NCBI RefSeq assembly: GCF_026410195.1
Contig: NZ_JAPMLM010000058.1
Location: 186,001 to 250,000 of the forward strand
Direction of reading: 5' to 3'
Length of the DNA stretch: 64,000 nt
Source of the DNA: Xanthomarina sp. F2636L
Lineage (GTDB): Bacteria > Bacteroidota > Bacteroidia > Flavobacteriales > Flavobacteriaceae
This document shows positions 26,230 to 36,200 of the stretch, piece after piece. The notes beneath the pieces were generated by a model, which did no database searches, was not told where the DNA came from, and saw only the letters and a program-made list of their open reading frames with translations. The first letter of the stretch is position 1, and each line of letters opens with the position of its first letter. Position numbers and translations under genes: made by a program.

Positions 26230-27999
26230 TTATGGGCGATAAATTTTTTCGATGAGATCTTTGTAAATTTCTTTAATAATCTTACGTTTCATTTTCATGG
26301 TTGGTGTTAAGTGTCCTCCTTCAATAGTCCAAGCATTTGGAGTTATTTCAAACTTTTTGATTTGTTCCCAATGTCCAAATTTTTCATTGGCTTCGTCAAT
26401 CTCTTCCTGAATACGATCTCTAAGTTTTTGATTAGAAGCAATGTCATTATTAGACTTAAGTGTTATATGGTGTCTTTTAGCCCATTCTTCAACAAATTCA
26501 TAATTGACTTGAATTATAGCAGCTGGCATTTTTTCACCTTCACCAATAACCATAATTTGTTCAATAAATCGAGATTGTTTAAATTGGTTTTCTAATAGGG
26601 CAGGAGCCACGTATTTTCCACCTGAAGTTTTAAACATTTCTTTTTTTCTATCTGTTATTTTTAAGAAACCATCGCTATCAATTTCACCAATGTCTCCTGT
26701 GTGGAAATAATTATCAGTCATGACTTCGGCCGTTTTTTCAGGGTCTTTGTAGTAACCTTTCATGATATTTGGGCCTTTAACTAATATTTCGCCATCTTCG
26801 GCAATTTTAACATCGACATTATCAATAACTTTTCCAACGGTACCAATTCTAAAACCACCTTTTCTTTGATCGTTTACAGAAATTACTGGAGATGTTTCAG
26901 TTAAACCATAGCCTTCCATGATAGGCATTTCGGCAGCAGCAAAAACCCTAGTTAATCTTGGTTGTAATGCAGCACTTCCAGAAACCATTAAGTCTAATTT
27001 TCCACCCAAGCCTTCTTTCCACTTGCTAAAAATAAGTTTTCTGGCTAGTTTTAGTTGTGTTTCGTACCACCAACCGTTTGCTCCATATGGTTCATATTTT
27101 AAACCTAGATCTACAGCCCAAAAGAAAAGTGCTTTTTTAATTCCAGAAAGTTCACTGCCTTTTGCTACTATTTTATCAAATACTTTTTCGTATAATCTAG
27201 GAACGGCAGTCATGACGTGTGGTTGAATCTCTTTAAGATTGTCACTCATTTTTTCAATTGATTCAGCAAAGTAAATTTCTACCCCACAATATTGGTAGAG
27301 ATAAAGTATCATACGTTCAAAAACATGACACACAGGAAGAAAGCTTAAGGATTTTGAATGTCCATAATCAAAAGGGACACGCTTTTCACTATCCAATACG
27401 TTAGAAACAATGTTTTTATGACTTAACATAACACCTTTTGGTCTTCCGGTAGTGCCTGAGGTGTAGATTAAAGTAGCTAAGTCGTCTGTAGTAACAGCTG
27501 CTTTTCTAGCTTCAACTTCACTTTGATTGCTGTTGTCCTTTCCTAACTCTAATACATCTTTCCAGCTTTTTTCATTTGCAACATCATCAAAGGTGTAGAT
27601 AGCTTTTAATTTGGTACTTCCTTTAATAGGGTTTAACTTTTCTAAAATTCCAGCATCTGATACAAAACAATAGGTTGCTTCCGAATGATTTAAGATATAC
27701 TCATAATCTTCTTTAGAAATGGTTGGATAAATTGGTACATTTTGAGCACCAGTTTGTAAAACACCAATATCCATGACATTCCATTCTGTCCTGTTGGTTG
27801 TAGAAATGATTGCAATTTTATCATTTGGTTGTACTCCTAAACGAATTAAACCACGACTAATGGCATTGGCTTGATCGATATATTCTTGAGTTGAAATAGA
27901 TTGCCATTCATCTTGATATTTTGATGTTAAGGCTTTATCTAAATTATAAGTTTCCAACTGATAATATGGAAAATCAAAAAGTCTGGTAATTTGAGTCAT
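26230..27999 (-). CDS. Long-chain acyl-CoA synthetase (AMP-binding)
   Basis: This enzyme activates fatty acids with ATP and CoA to acyl-CoA, feeding the neighbouring beta-oxidation operon. The 589-residue protein has the AMP-binding motif YTSGTTGRPKGVMLSHK, then MEGYGLTETSP, the hinge FHTGDIGEIDSDGFLKITDRKKE and the C-terminal lysine region. It belongs to the FAA1/FadD-like group with an extended insertion. The ATG at 27997-27999 (MTQITRLFDFPYYQ) matches the family start; the TTG at 28026 would only add nine residues. It has its own terminator, so it is a separate transcript from marR-fad. Confidence 0.94.
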   Translation of the reverse strand: MTQITRLFDFPYYQLETYNLDKALTSKYQDEWQSISTQEYIDQANAISRGLIRLGVQPNDKIAIISTTNRTEWNVMDIGVLQTGAQNVPIYPTISKEDYEYILNHSEATYCFVSDAGILEKLNPIKGSTKLKAIYTFDDVANEKSWKDVLELGKDNSNQSEVEARKAAVTTDDLATLIYTSGTTGRPKGVMLSHKNIVSNVLDSEKRVPFDYGHSKSLSFLPVCHVFERMILYLYQYCGVEIYFAESIEKMSDNLKEIQPHVMTAVPRLYEKVFDKIVAKGSELSGIKKALFFWAVDLGLKYEPYGANGWWYETQLKLARKLIFSKWKEGLGGKLDLMVSGSAALQPRLTRVFAAAEMPIMEGYGLTETSPVISVNDQRKGGFRIGTVGKVIDNVDVKIAEDGEILVKGPNIMKGYYKDPEKTAEVMTDNYFHTGDIGEIDSDGFLKITDRKKEMFKTSGGKYVAPALLENQFKQSRFIEQIMVIGEGEKMPAAIIQVNYEFVEEWAKRHHITLKSNNDIASNQKLRDRIQEEIDEANEKFGHWEQIKKFEITPNAWTIEGGHLTPTMKMKRKIIKEIYKDLIEKIYRP

Positions 28000-28067
28000 T
28001 TCTTTATGAAGTTTGAAGTCTTGCAAATTATGAAAATAAAAATGATATTCAAATGACCATATAAAAA

Positions 28068-28094
28068 AAGGAGCTTTTAATTTTAAAGCTCCTT
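28068..28094 (-). terminator. Terminator of purL
   Basis: AAGGAGCTTT (28068-28077) pairs with AAAGCTCCTT (28085-28094). On the minus strand it is followed by a T-run (28067-28063). Confidence 0.85.
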
Positions 28095-28115
28095 GATTTT
28101 TAATGAATTATCTTG

Positions 28116-31100
28116 TTATTTTTTATTTTCAATCCAGTGTTTTGCATTAACAAAAGCTTCTAACCAAGGAGAAACTTCATCTTTTCTACCTTCTGGGTAA
28201 TGAGCCCAATTCCATTGGAAGGTTGAACGCTCAATATGTGGCATAGTAACTAAGTGTCTTCCCGTTTTATCACACATCATAGCTGTATTAAAGTCTGATC
28301 CGTTTGGATTTGCAGGATAACCTTCGTAGCCATATTTGGCAACAATATTATAATTGTTTTCTGACTGAGGTAAACTGAACTTGCCTTCTCCATGAGAAAT
28401 CCAAACACCTAATTTGCAACCTTCTAAGCTAGACAGCATCACTGAATTATTCTTTTGTATTTCTACTGAAGTAAATCCGCTTTCATGTTTTTTCGAATTA
28501 TTATATGTTAATTTTCCATGTGTGTCATGATCTGGATTAACCAATTCTAATTCCATAAAAAGTTGTGCCCCATTACAAATACCTATAGAAAGAGTATCTT
28601 CTCTTTTGAAAAAATTCTTTAAAGCTGTATTGGCCTTTTCGTTGTATAAAAATGCACCAGCCCAACCTTTAGCTGAACCAAGAACATCAGAGTTAGAGAA
28701 ACCTCCAACTGCGCCAATAAATTGAATATCTTCTAAGGTTTCACGACCTGAAATCAAGTCGGTCATATGAACGTCTTTTACATCAAAACCTGCTAAGTAC
28801 ATAGCGTTTGCCATTTCACGTTCAGAATTCGATCCTTTTTCACGTAATATGGCTGCTTTTGGGCGAGATTCTTCGCTTGCAATCTGAATGACATCGTTTA
28901 ATTTTCCTGTAAAATGCTTTGGAAATATATACTGTAACGGCTGATTTTTATAATTGTCAAAACGATCTTGAGCTAAGTCATTAGCCGTTTGCTTTTGATC
29001 AAGTAGGAAGGAAGTTTTATACCAAACATCACGTAATCTTGAAACGGTTAAAGTGAAGACTTCGTTATTATTAATAATACTTAGCACATCACTTTCTTGA
29101 ACGCTTCCAATGTTGAAGAAGTCAATATTTGCATCTTTTAAAACTTGTTCTACAGATGCATCTTTTGCTTGAAAAACAATACCAGAATTTTCAGAGAAAA
29201 GTAGTTTTATTGAATCTTCTTCATTCAATTTTGTTAGGTTTAACTCTGCGCCTAAATTTACATCCGCAAAACACATTTCTAATAGCGTAGTAATTAATCC
29301 TCCGGATGCTACATCATGCCCCGCAACAATTTGATTTGCTTTTATTAAGTCTTGGATGGTATTAAAAACAGTTTTTACATAGCTTGGATTTTTAACATCT
29401 GGTGCTTCATTTCCAATGGCATTTAACGATTGATTAAACGAACTTCCACCTAATTTAAAATCGTCTTGAGAGATATTTATATAGTAGATATCTCCACCAT
29501 TATGCTTTAATACTGGCTCAACAACTTGAGTAATTTCATTGCAATTTGCAGCAGCAGAAATAATGACAGTTCCAGGCGAAATAACATCACCATCTGGATA
29601 TTTTTGCTTCATTGAAAGTGAATCTTTTCCTGTTGGCACGTTGATGCCTAGATCGATGGCAAATTCTGAAACTGCTTGAACAGCCTGGTATAGACGTGCA
29701 TCTTCACCTTCATTTTTACAAGGCCACATCCAGTTTGCAGAAAGTGATACGCTTTTTAAATTATCTTTTAAAGGTGCCCAGATAATGTTGGTAAGAGATT
29801 CTGTAATGGCATTTCTGCTTCCAACTTCAGGGTTTATTAAACCCGAAATAGGTGAGTGTCCAATGGATGTTGCAATACCTTCTTTCCCATTAAAGTCTAA
29901 AGCCATAACACCTACATTATTCAACGGAATTTGTAATGGTCCAGCACATTGTTGTTTAGCTACTTTACCACCAACGCATCTATCTACCTTATTTGTTAAC
30001 CAATCTTTACAAGCAACAGCTTCTAATTGTAACACTTGTTCTAAATAAATGTGAAAATTCTTGGATTTATAACGTGGGTTTTTATAATTTCTTATAACTG
30101 TTTTATCAGTCATAATTGTTTTTGGAGAACTTCCAAACATATCTTCTAAAGCTAAATCCATTGGTTTTTCTCCAGTAGTTTTAGATTCGAAAGTAAAACG
30201 GTTGTTTCCTGTAACATTACCTACAGTGTACATAGGTGAGCGCTCACGTTCAGCAATTTTTTGTAAAGTTTCTATATGTTTTTCTGCAATAACCAACCCC
30301 ATTCGTTCTTGAGATTCGTTTCCAATAATTTCTTTTGCAGAAAGGGTAGGGTCGCCAACAGGTAATTTATCTAAATCAATTTTTCCTCCCGTTTCTTCTA
30401 CCAATTCCGACAGGCAATTTAAATGTCCTCCAGCCCCGTGGTCGTGAATGGAAACAATGAAATTTTCATCACCTTCTACCATCCCACGAACGGCATTTGC
30501 AGCACGTTTCTGCATTTCCGGATTGGAACGTTGAACAGCATTTAATTCGATACCTGAAGCAAATTCTCCAGTGTCTGCCGATGAAACAGCAGCACCACCC
30601 ATTCCAATTCTATAGTTTTCACCACCAAGAATCACGATTTTATCGCCTACTTTTGGTGTGTCTTTTATGGCTTGATCTGCTTTTCCATAACCAATGCCAC
30701 CAGCTTGCATAATGACTTTATCATAACCAAGTTTTCTTGATTTTGCATCACTAGAAGCGGCATTTTCTTCGTGTTCAAATGTTAAAACAGATCCACATAT
30801 AAGCGGTTGACCGAACTTGTTTCCAAAATCGGAAGCACCATTAGAGGCTTTTATTAAAATATCCATAGGAGTTTGGTATAACCAAGGACGCGCTTTCATT
30901 TTTTCTTCCCATGGACGTGTTTTTTCTAACCTGGAGTAAGATGTCATATACACAGCTGTTCCGGCCAAAGGCAAAGAGCCTTTTCCTCCAGCTAATCTAT
31001 CGCGAATTTCACCCCCAGAACCTGTTGCAGCTCCATTAAAAGGTTCGACCGTTGTTGGGAAATTGTGCGTTTCTGCTTTTAAGGAAATAACAGAATCGTA

Positions 31101-31811
31101 ATCTTTTATTTGATAGAAATCGGGTTTATCAGCTGTTTTAGGTGCAAACTGCTGTATGCGTGGTCCTTTTACAAAAGCCACATTATCTTTATAAGCCGAA
31201 ACAATATCGTTAGGATGTTGTTTGGATGTTTCTTTTATTAATTTGAATAAAGATGTTGGCTTTTCTTCACCATCGATTATAAACGTGCCATTAAAGATTT
31301 TATGGCGACAGTGTTCTGAATTGACTTGAGAGAAACCAAATACCTCAGAATCGGTTAAGAGCCTTCCAATTTTTTTAGAAACGTTTTCAAGATATTCTAT
31401 CTCTTCATCATTTAATGCTAAACCTTCTTTTTGATTGTAAGCAGAAATGTCTTCAATATTAAGAATGGCTTCTGGCTGGATATCGATTGTGAAGGATTCT
31501 TGATTTAAGACTTTAAACTTTTCAGAAATCATGGGATCGAAATCTTTGAAATCTTCATTACAGGCATAAAATTCTTCAATACGTAGAATCTCTTTTATAC
31601 CCATATTTTGGGTGATTTCAACAGCATTCGTACTCCATGGTGTTATCATGGCTGCACGTGGACCAACAAAAAAAGCATCCAAAGATGCTTGTTCTATTTT
31701 TGGCTGATTGCCAAATAACCACACCAATTTAGAGATGGTTTCTGTTGATAATTCTTTTGTTGCTTGAACAGCAAAAACTTTACTGTTTTGGTTTCCGAAG
31801 AAATGAATCAT
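28116..31811 (-). CDS. purL: Phosphoribosylformylglycinamidine synthase (large, fused form)
   Basis: This enzyme catalyses the fourth step of purine synthesis, FGAR to FGAM with glutamine and ATP. It is the long single-chain type (about 1230 residues). It has an N-terminal PurS-like part, two AIRS-type synthase halves (SEHCRHKIFNGTF, KAETHNFPTTVEPFNGAATG, HDHGAGGHLNCLSELVEE, PTGKDSLSMKQ) and a C-terminal glutaminase. The glutaminase has SIGICNGAQLF (nucleophile Cys) and the His/Glu pair near MPHIERS. The start at 31809-31811 (MIHFFGNQNSKVFAVQ) is chosen because relatives begin there; an in-frame ATG exists at 31838. Confidence 0.96.
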   Translation of the reverse strand: MIHFFGNQNSKVFAVQATKELSTETISKLVWLFGNQPKIEQASLDAFFVGPRAAMITPWSTNAVEITQNMGIKEILRIEEFYACNEDFKDFDPMISEKFKVLNQESFTIDIQPEAILNIEDISAYNQKEGLALNDEEIEYLENVSKKIGRLLTDSEVFGFSQVNSEHCRHKIFNGTFIIDGEEKPTSLFKLIKETSKQHPNDIVSAYKDNVAFVKGPRIQQFAPKTADKPDFYQIKDYDSVISLKAETHNFPTTVEPFNGAATGSGGEIRDRLAGGKGSLPLAGTAVYMTSYSRLEKTRPWEEKMKARPWLYQTPMDILIKASNGASDFGNKFGQPLICGSVLTFEHEENAASSDAKSRKLGYDKVIMQAGGIGYGKADQAIKDTPKVGDKIVILGGENYRIGMGGAAVSSADTGEFASGIELNAVQRSNPEMQKRAANAVRGMVEGDENFIVSIHDHGAGGHLNCLSELVEETGGKIDLDKLPVGDPTLSAKEIIGNESQERMGLVIAEKHIETLQKIAERERSPMYTVGNVTGNNRFTFESKTTGEKPMDLALEDMFGSSPKTIMTDKTVIRNYKNPRYKSKNFHIYLEQVLQLEAVACKDWLTNKVDRCVGGKVAKQQCAGPLQIPLNNVGVMALDFNGKEGIATSIGHSPISGLINPEVGSRNAITESLTNIIWAPLKDNLKSVSLSANWMWPCKNEGEDARLYQAVQAVSEFAIDLGINVPTGKDSLSMKQKYPDGDVISPGTVIISAAANCNEITQVVEPVLKHNGGDIYYINISQDDFKLGGSSFNQSLNAIGNEAPDVKNPSYVKTVFNTIQDLIKANQIVAGHDVASGGLITTLLEMCFADVNLGAELNLTKLNEEDSIKLLFSENSGIVFQAKDASVEQVLKDANIDFFNIGSVQESDVLSIINNNEVFTLTVSRLRDVWYKTSFLLDQKQTANDLAQDRFDNYKNQPLQYIFPKHFTGKLNDVIQIASEESRPKAAILREKGSNSEREMANAMYLAGFDVKDVHMTDLISGRETLEDIQFIGAVGGFSNSDVLGSAKGWAGAFLYNEKANTALKNFFKREDTLSIGICNGAQLFMELELVNPDHDTHGKLTYNNSKKHESGFTSVEIQKNNSVMLSSLEGCKLGVWISHGEGKFSLPQSENNYNIVAKYGYEGYPANPNGSDFNTAMMCDKTGRHLVTMPHIERSTFQWNWAHYPEGRKDEVSPWLEAFVNAKHWIENKK

Positions 31812-31863
31812 TCTGTATGAGTTATAGTTGCCTTCCATTTGGTAGACAGGTTGTTTAAAAATG

Positions 31864-31871
31864 CAAATTTA
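31864..31871 (-). promoter_or_regulatory. -7 box upstream of purL
   Basis: On the minus strand TAAATTTG (31871-31864) matches TAnnTTTG, about 55 bases before the chosen start. No clear TTG lies at the -33 distance. No PurR or riboswitch-like structure is obvious. Confidence 0.5.
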
Positions 31872-31946
31872 CTTTTTTTAGACGTAATAATTGCTATTTA
31901 AATTATTGAAAATTTAGAGTTATTCACGTCCTTATTAACCATAAAA

Positions 31947-31970
31947 AAAGCGACCTGTTACAGTCGCTTT
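31947..31970 (-). terminator. Terminator of the secreted endonuclease gene
   Basis: AAAGCGAC (31947-31954) pairs with GTCGCTTT (31963-31970) around an 8-base loop, followed on the minus strand by T residues. It lies 6 bases from the stop. Confidence 0.85.
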
Positions 31971-31975
31971 TATGT

Positions 31976-33763
31976 TTAGTTCTTTATTAATTTTCTACTT
32001 ATGATCGAATTACCTTGAGTTAGCTTTAAAATATACATGCCAGAACTTAGGTTGTCTAGTTGGACACTTTGAGACTGTTGTATTGTTTTAGTAAAAACTC
32101 TTTTTCCTAGAATATTAAATATTTCAATTTGAGTAGTATTTGAATGTTTCATTTGAATGTTTAATACATTTTGGATTGGATTAGGATAAATTGAAATACC
32201 ATTTAATTGATAATCTAAAACATTTAAATCTGTATAACAGGTCCAAGACAAATCGTCAAAAACAACTCTATTTGTAGTTGAACTATTTTCGTCGATGACT
32301 ACAGACACATTACCTTCCACATTAATATTTGGAATTGTTGTAGTTTGAACAACATCTTGATCACCATAAGCGATTGTTCCAACAATATTGCCATTTACTT
32401 TTAAGTTAAAAGTTCCAGACGAACCTCCATAAACACGTTTGGTTGTAACGGTAAAACTTCCAATACCACCAGAAGCAGTAGGTGCTGTTAAACTTCCATT
32501 TCTAATAGTAATTGCTCTGTTATTTAATGTTAAATCTGTTCTTGCATCTGAAGCAATCCAAGCACCACCAGCATCACCAGTCCAAGTTCTCACTGAATAT
32601 GAGCCTGAATTTGCAGGAATATTTTCAAACGTTTCAGCTAAACAATTAACCCCAGTCCCATTGCTTGTTGTAGTTTCACAGGCTTGATTACTAAATCCAG
32701 ATTCATTTCCAGCAGCATCTTTTGCTTTAATAGTAAAGCAATAATTAGTTTCTGGTGCTAAACCAGGAACAGTAAATGTTGTATTAGATGAGTTAAAAGA
32801 GTTTGTACCATCTACATATATATCATAGGAAGTAACTGCAATATTGTCTGTAGAAGCAGTCCAAGCTAGATCTATTGTGAAACCTGAAGGATTTGATGCT
32901 ACTAAATTTGTTGGATTACTTGGAACTTCTGTATCTGGTGTTGGGTTCCAAATTAAATTAGCATATCCTGGGTTATCAATAAATGGATTTCTATTTCCTT
33001 GATGAATATACGAAGCGTTATTTCTGTTGATTTCTCTTTGGTTAACAGCATCGTTGTTATGCCAATCTAGAAGTAAATCGATAAACCAGTCTTCATAAAC
33101 TTGATCACTTGTATTATTTAACATGGCATGATTCCAGGAGGCAACTTGGTCTTCATATCTTACAGCAAAATACAATAAGCATCTAGCAATATCTCCTTTA
33201 AATTCGTCTATTGGTTCGAATACTGTTCCTGAATAACCAGAAACGCTGCTAGAACCTCTTTTAGAGCCATTCATGTAAGTTGTGCTTGCCGAATTAGTTT
33301 CGCCAAAAGCTAAACTACCTCTTCCATTGTTAACATAACCATCTGAAGGGATTACTTGATGGATATCTCCAACCATTGGCATGTCACTGCTATATACGCT
33401 TTGTGGCATTAAGTGTTCGCCATTATAACAATCGTTTTCGCTATTATAACTACCACATTTTTCACTTGGACTTGCGTAGTAATCATAATTATATGGATCT
33501 GAGTCTATTGGATTTTCTGAATACATATCCATAACAGAACCATCATTCTCATAGAAATCGTCGATGTCTGTTGCTCTGTAACCAGTAGCTAAACTGAATA
33601 ACTGGTCGTAAGTTTTCGGGCTATGACCAGTTGTAATGATGTTACTTAATTGTGTTTTTAAGGTATAACCAGTTCCCGTAGCAGAATCATAATATCCAGC
33701 TGGAATTTGAGCAAAAGCAAATGTTGAAACTAATAATAATAGTATGGTGTAAAAATGTTTCAT
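31976..33763 (-). CDS. Secreted endonuclease I with fibronectin III and T9SS sorting domain
   Basis: This is an extracellular nuclease of 595 residues. A signal peptide (ends FAFAQ) leads into an endonuclease I domain (about 20-270) with GEHLMPQSVYSSDMPMVGDIHQ and a later NRNPFIDNP. This is the His-metal-finger pattern of the EndA/NucM family. A fibronectin type III module (about 277-365), a beta-sandwich (about 370-510) and a C-terminal type IX sorting domain follow (ISIYPNPIQNVLNI ... GMYILKL ... RKLIKN). It likely releases nutrients from DNA outside the cell. It begins 8 bases after the methyltransferase stop, so both may share a transcript. Confidence 0.95.
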   Translation of the reverse strand: MKHFYTILLLLVSTFAFAQIPAGYYDSATGTGYTLKTQLSNIITTGHSPKTYDQLFSLATGYRATDIDDFYENDGSVMDMYSENPIDSDPYNYDYYASPSEKCGSYNSENDCYNGEHLMPQSVYSSDMPMVGDIHQVIPSDGYVNNGRGSLAFGETNSASTTYMNGSKRGSSSVSGYSGTVFEPIDEFKGDIARCLLYFAVRYEDQVASWNHAMLNNTSDQVYEDWFIDLLLDWHNNDAVNQREINRNNASYIHQGNRNPFIDNPGYANLIWNPTPDTEVPSNPTNLVASNPSGFTIDLAWTASTDNIAVTSYDIYVDGTNSFNSSNTTFTVPGLAPETNYCFTIKAKDAAGNESGFSNQACETTTSNGTGVNCLAETFENIPANSGSYSVRTWTGDAGGAWIASDARTDLTLNNRAITIRNGSLTAPTASGGIGSFTVTTKRVYGGSSGTFNLKVNGNIVGTIAYGDQDVVQTTTIPNINVEGNVSVVIDENSSTTNRVVFDDLSWTCYTDLNVLDYQLNGISIYPNPIQNVLNIQMKHSNTTQIEIFNILGKRVFTKTIQQSQSVQLDNLSSGMYILKLTQGNSIISRKLIKN

Positions 33764-33771
33764 TCGGGTTT

Positions 33772-34986
33772 TTATTTTTTCTTTTCTAATAAGGCCATGT
33801 AGAATCCGTCGAATCCAGTTTTATGAGATAAGACACTTCTATCTTTTACAAAGGTAAAATCTTTTCCCATTTCAGATGTTAAAAAAAGATCTACTTGGTT
33901 TTTATTTTCTGAAGGTAGGATGGAACAAGTTGCATATACAAGTTGTCCTCCAGGTTTTACCATTCTTGAGTATTGTTGAATAATATCTTGTTGAGTTTTT
34001 TTAATCGTCTCAAGAAATTCTGGTTGTAATTTCCACTTCGCATCTGGGTTTCTTCTAAGCACACCTAATCCAGAACATGGTGCGTCTATTAATACGCGAT
34101 CTGCTTTTCCGTAAAGCTTTTTAATAACTTTGGTGGAACTAATATGTCTTGGTTCTATGTTATGAGCGCCATTGCGTTTGGCTCTACGTTTTAGTTCTTT
34201 TAGTTTATTATCGTAGATGTCCATAGCGATAATTTGTCCTTTATTCTCCATTAACGAAGCCAGATGTAAAGCTTTTCCTCCAGCTCCAGCACAAGCATCT
34301 ACAACACGCATACCTGGTTCTACATTTAAAAATTCAGCGACCAATTGCGAAGACGCATCTTGAACTTCAAAATGTCCATTTTGGAAAGCTTCTGTAGTAA
34401 ATACATTAGCACGTTCCTTTAGTTTTAAAGCATTTGGGTAATCTTTTATAAATTCGGTTTCTATGTCTAAATCGAATAACTCTGATTGTAATTTTTCTTT
34501 TGTAGTTTTAAGGGTGTTAACTCTCAATACAACATCAGCTTGCTCGTTAAGAGCTGCTATTTCTTTAGTCCAAATAGCTTTTCCAAGTTCTTTTTCGCCA
34601 ACCTCGTCTAACCAATCTGGAATGGATTCTTTGAATTTTCTAATTTTAGAAAGTTCATCGAAACGTCCTTTAATTTTTCTTGTTGGAGTGTTTTCAAAAT
34701 ATGTCCAATCTGGTAATTTAATACCTCTTAGGGTTGCCCAAACGGCAAATATGCGCCAAATATCATCGCGACTGTATGGTTCTTTTACCTCTGCAATTTC
34801 GGTATACAAGCGCTTCCATCTTACTATTTCATAAGTGGTTTCAGCAACAAAAGCTCGATCTCGAGCTCCCCAACGTTTATCCCTTTTTAATAATTGCTGA
34901 ATGACTTTGTCTGCATATTTCCCTTCATTGAAGATTAATGTTAAACCATCAATAGTTGCAAAACATAAATTTCTGTGTAATCTCAT
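33772..34986 (-). CDS. RsmB/NOP-type RNA cytosine-5 methyltransferase
   Basis: This SAM-dependent enzyme methylates cytosine C5 in RNA, probably 16S rRNA. The 404-residue protein has an N-terminal NusB-like helical part. The methyltransferase core has DACAGAGGKALHLASLM (SAM site), DAPCSGLGVLRRNPDAKW (motif IV with Cys) and YATCSILPSEN (motif VI with the catalytic Cys). The ATG at 34984-34986 (MRLHRNLCFATIDGL) is preferred to the TTG at 35007. The target base is not known from sequence. Confidence 0.92.
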   Translation of the reverse strand: MRLHRNLCFATIDGLTLIFNEGKYADKVIQQLLKRDKRWGARDRAFVAETTYEIVRWKRLYTEIAEVKEPYSRDDIWRIFAVWATLRGIKLPDWTYFENTPTRKIKGRFDELSKIRKFKESIPDWLDEVGEKELGKAIWTKEIAALNEQADVVLRVNTLKTTKEKLQSELFDLDIETEFIKDYPNALKLKERANVFTTEAFQNGHFEVQDASSQLVAEFLNVEPGMRVVDACAGAGGKALHLASLMENKGQIIAMDIYDNKLKELKRRAKRNGAHNIEPRHISSTKVIKKLYGKADRVLIDAPCSGLGVLRRNPDAKWKLQPEFLETIKKTQQDIIQQYSRMVKPGGQLVYATCSILPSENKNQVDLFLTSEMGKDFTFVKDRSVLSHKTGFDGFYMALLEKKK

Positions 34987-35110
34987 TATAATTTTATAAG
35001 CCTGCAAAGTTACGTTAATTGAGATGAATACGCGAATGTTTTTTTATTTGTTAGTTGTTATGGTGATTGTTGTTTAGTTGAATTGAATAAACTACTTTTA
35101 TTTCATTAAT

Positions 35111-35118
35111 TAAATTTG
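35111..35118 (+). promoter_or_regulatory. -7 box directly before the BNR-repeat lipoprotein gene
   Basis: TAAATTTG (35111-35118) matches TAnnTTTG, but only five bases separate it from the ATG at 35124. The transcript would be leaderless or start within the first codons. A second ATG (35127) follows at once. No TTG at a standard -33 distance is seen. Confidence 0.4.
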
Positions 35119-35123
35119 TAGAT

Positions 35124-36170
35124 ATGATGCGTTTTATTGGATTAGTTATAGTTCTTTTAATAATTTCTTGTGATAAAAAAGAAACTTTTACACCAAGAAA
35201 CTTTAATACGGTTGAAGTAGAAACCATATTAGAGGACACCTTGCTAAGTATTCGAGCTATTGAAATTTTAACTGATAAAAGCCTGGTTTTTGCATCAAAT
35301 AATGGGGCTTATGGATTGTATAGCCCAACCAAAAGAAACTGGCAAATATCGAAGCAAGAATCTAATTCAGATTCATTACAGCTAGAATTCAGATCTATAG
35401 CACATACAACTACAGATTTTTTCATGCTAAGTGTAAATAATCCAGCTATGTTATTTAAAACTGGAGAACAAGGACTAATGGATTTAGTTTATTTGGAAGA
35501 GCATCCAAAGGTTTTTTATGATGCTATGGCTTTCTGGAACGACAAGGAAGGGATAGCAATTGGTGATACAACAGAGGATTGCTTAAGTGTTTTAATAACC
35601 AGAGATGGAGGACATATCTGGAATAAACTTTCTTGCGATGTATTACCAAAAGGTATTGAAGGTGAAGGTGCTTTTGCTGCAAGTAATACAAATATTGCCA
35701 TTGTAGGAAATAACACTTGGATTGCGACTACTACTGGAAGAGTTTATTTTTCTAAAGACAAAGGTTTGTCTTGGGATGTTGTGCAAACTCCAATTATTAA
35801 TGGTAAAGAAACAGAAGGTATCTATTCTATTGACTTTTATGACTCTTTGAATGGTTTTGCTATTGGTGGTGATTATACGAATCCAGATGATAATGTTGCT
35901 AATAAAATATTAACCAAAGACGGTGGAAAAACATGGGAATTAGTGGCAGAAGGTCAGGCTCCAGGATATAGAAGTTGTCTACAATATTTTCCAAATAGAG
36001 AAGGGAAGGAGCTGATAGCGGTAGGTTTTAAGGGGATGGATTACAGTAATGATGGAGGTAATACTTGGAAGAATTTAAGTAAAGAAGGGTTTTATACGAT
36101 TCGGTTTTTAAACGATAGCGTAGCATATGCTTCTGGACAAGGTAGGATAAGTAAATTGAATTTTAGGTAA
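35124..36170 (+). CDS. BNR/Asp-box beta-propeller lipoprotein (YCF48-like)
   Basis: This is a probable cell-envelope lipoprotein of 348 residues with lipobox LIISC (Cys about 17). The body is a beta-propeller with at least four Asp-box (S/T-x-D-x-G-x-x-W) turns: TRDGGHIW, SKDKGLSW, TKDGGKTW and SNDGGNTW. This pattern is shared by sialidase-type propellers and by YCF48/HCF136-like assembly factors. No catalytic sialidase residues can be identified, so 'oxidoreductase' or sialidase names would be unsafe. It is a single-gene unit with its own promoter and terminator. Confidence 0.85.
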   Translation: MMRFIGLVIVLLIISCDKKETFTPRNFNTVEVETILEDTLLSIRAIEILTDKSLVFASNNGAYGLYSPTKRNWQISKQESNSDSLQLEFRSIAHTTTDFFMLSVNNPAMLFKTGEQGLMDLVYLEEHPKVFYDAMAFWNDKEGIAIGDTTEDCLSVLITRDGGHIWNKLSCDVLPKGIEGEGAFAASNTNIAIVGNNTWIATTTGRVYFSKDKGLSWDVVQTPIINGKETEGIYSIDFYDSLNGFAIGGDYTNPDDNVANKILTKDGGKTWELVAEGQAPGYRSCLQYFPNREGKELIAVGFKGMDYSNDGGNTWKNLSKEGFYTIRFLNDSVAYASGQGRISKLNFR

Positions 36171-36177
36171 CAAAAAT

Positions 36178-36199
36178 GAAGCCAATTGGCTTCTTTTTT
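36178..36199 (+). terminator. Bidirectional terminator
   Basis: GAAGCC (36178-36183) and GGCTTC (36188-36193) form a short stem with loop AATT, followed by TTTTTT. It sits between two convergent genes (stops at 36170 and 36201). Confidence 0.8.
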
Positions 36200-36200
36200 G

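Noticed and set aside
35124-36170. Sialidase
   Set aside because: Only Asp-box repeats are seen; the Arg triad and catalytic Asp/Tyr of sialidases cannot be identified.
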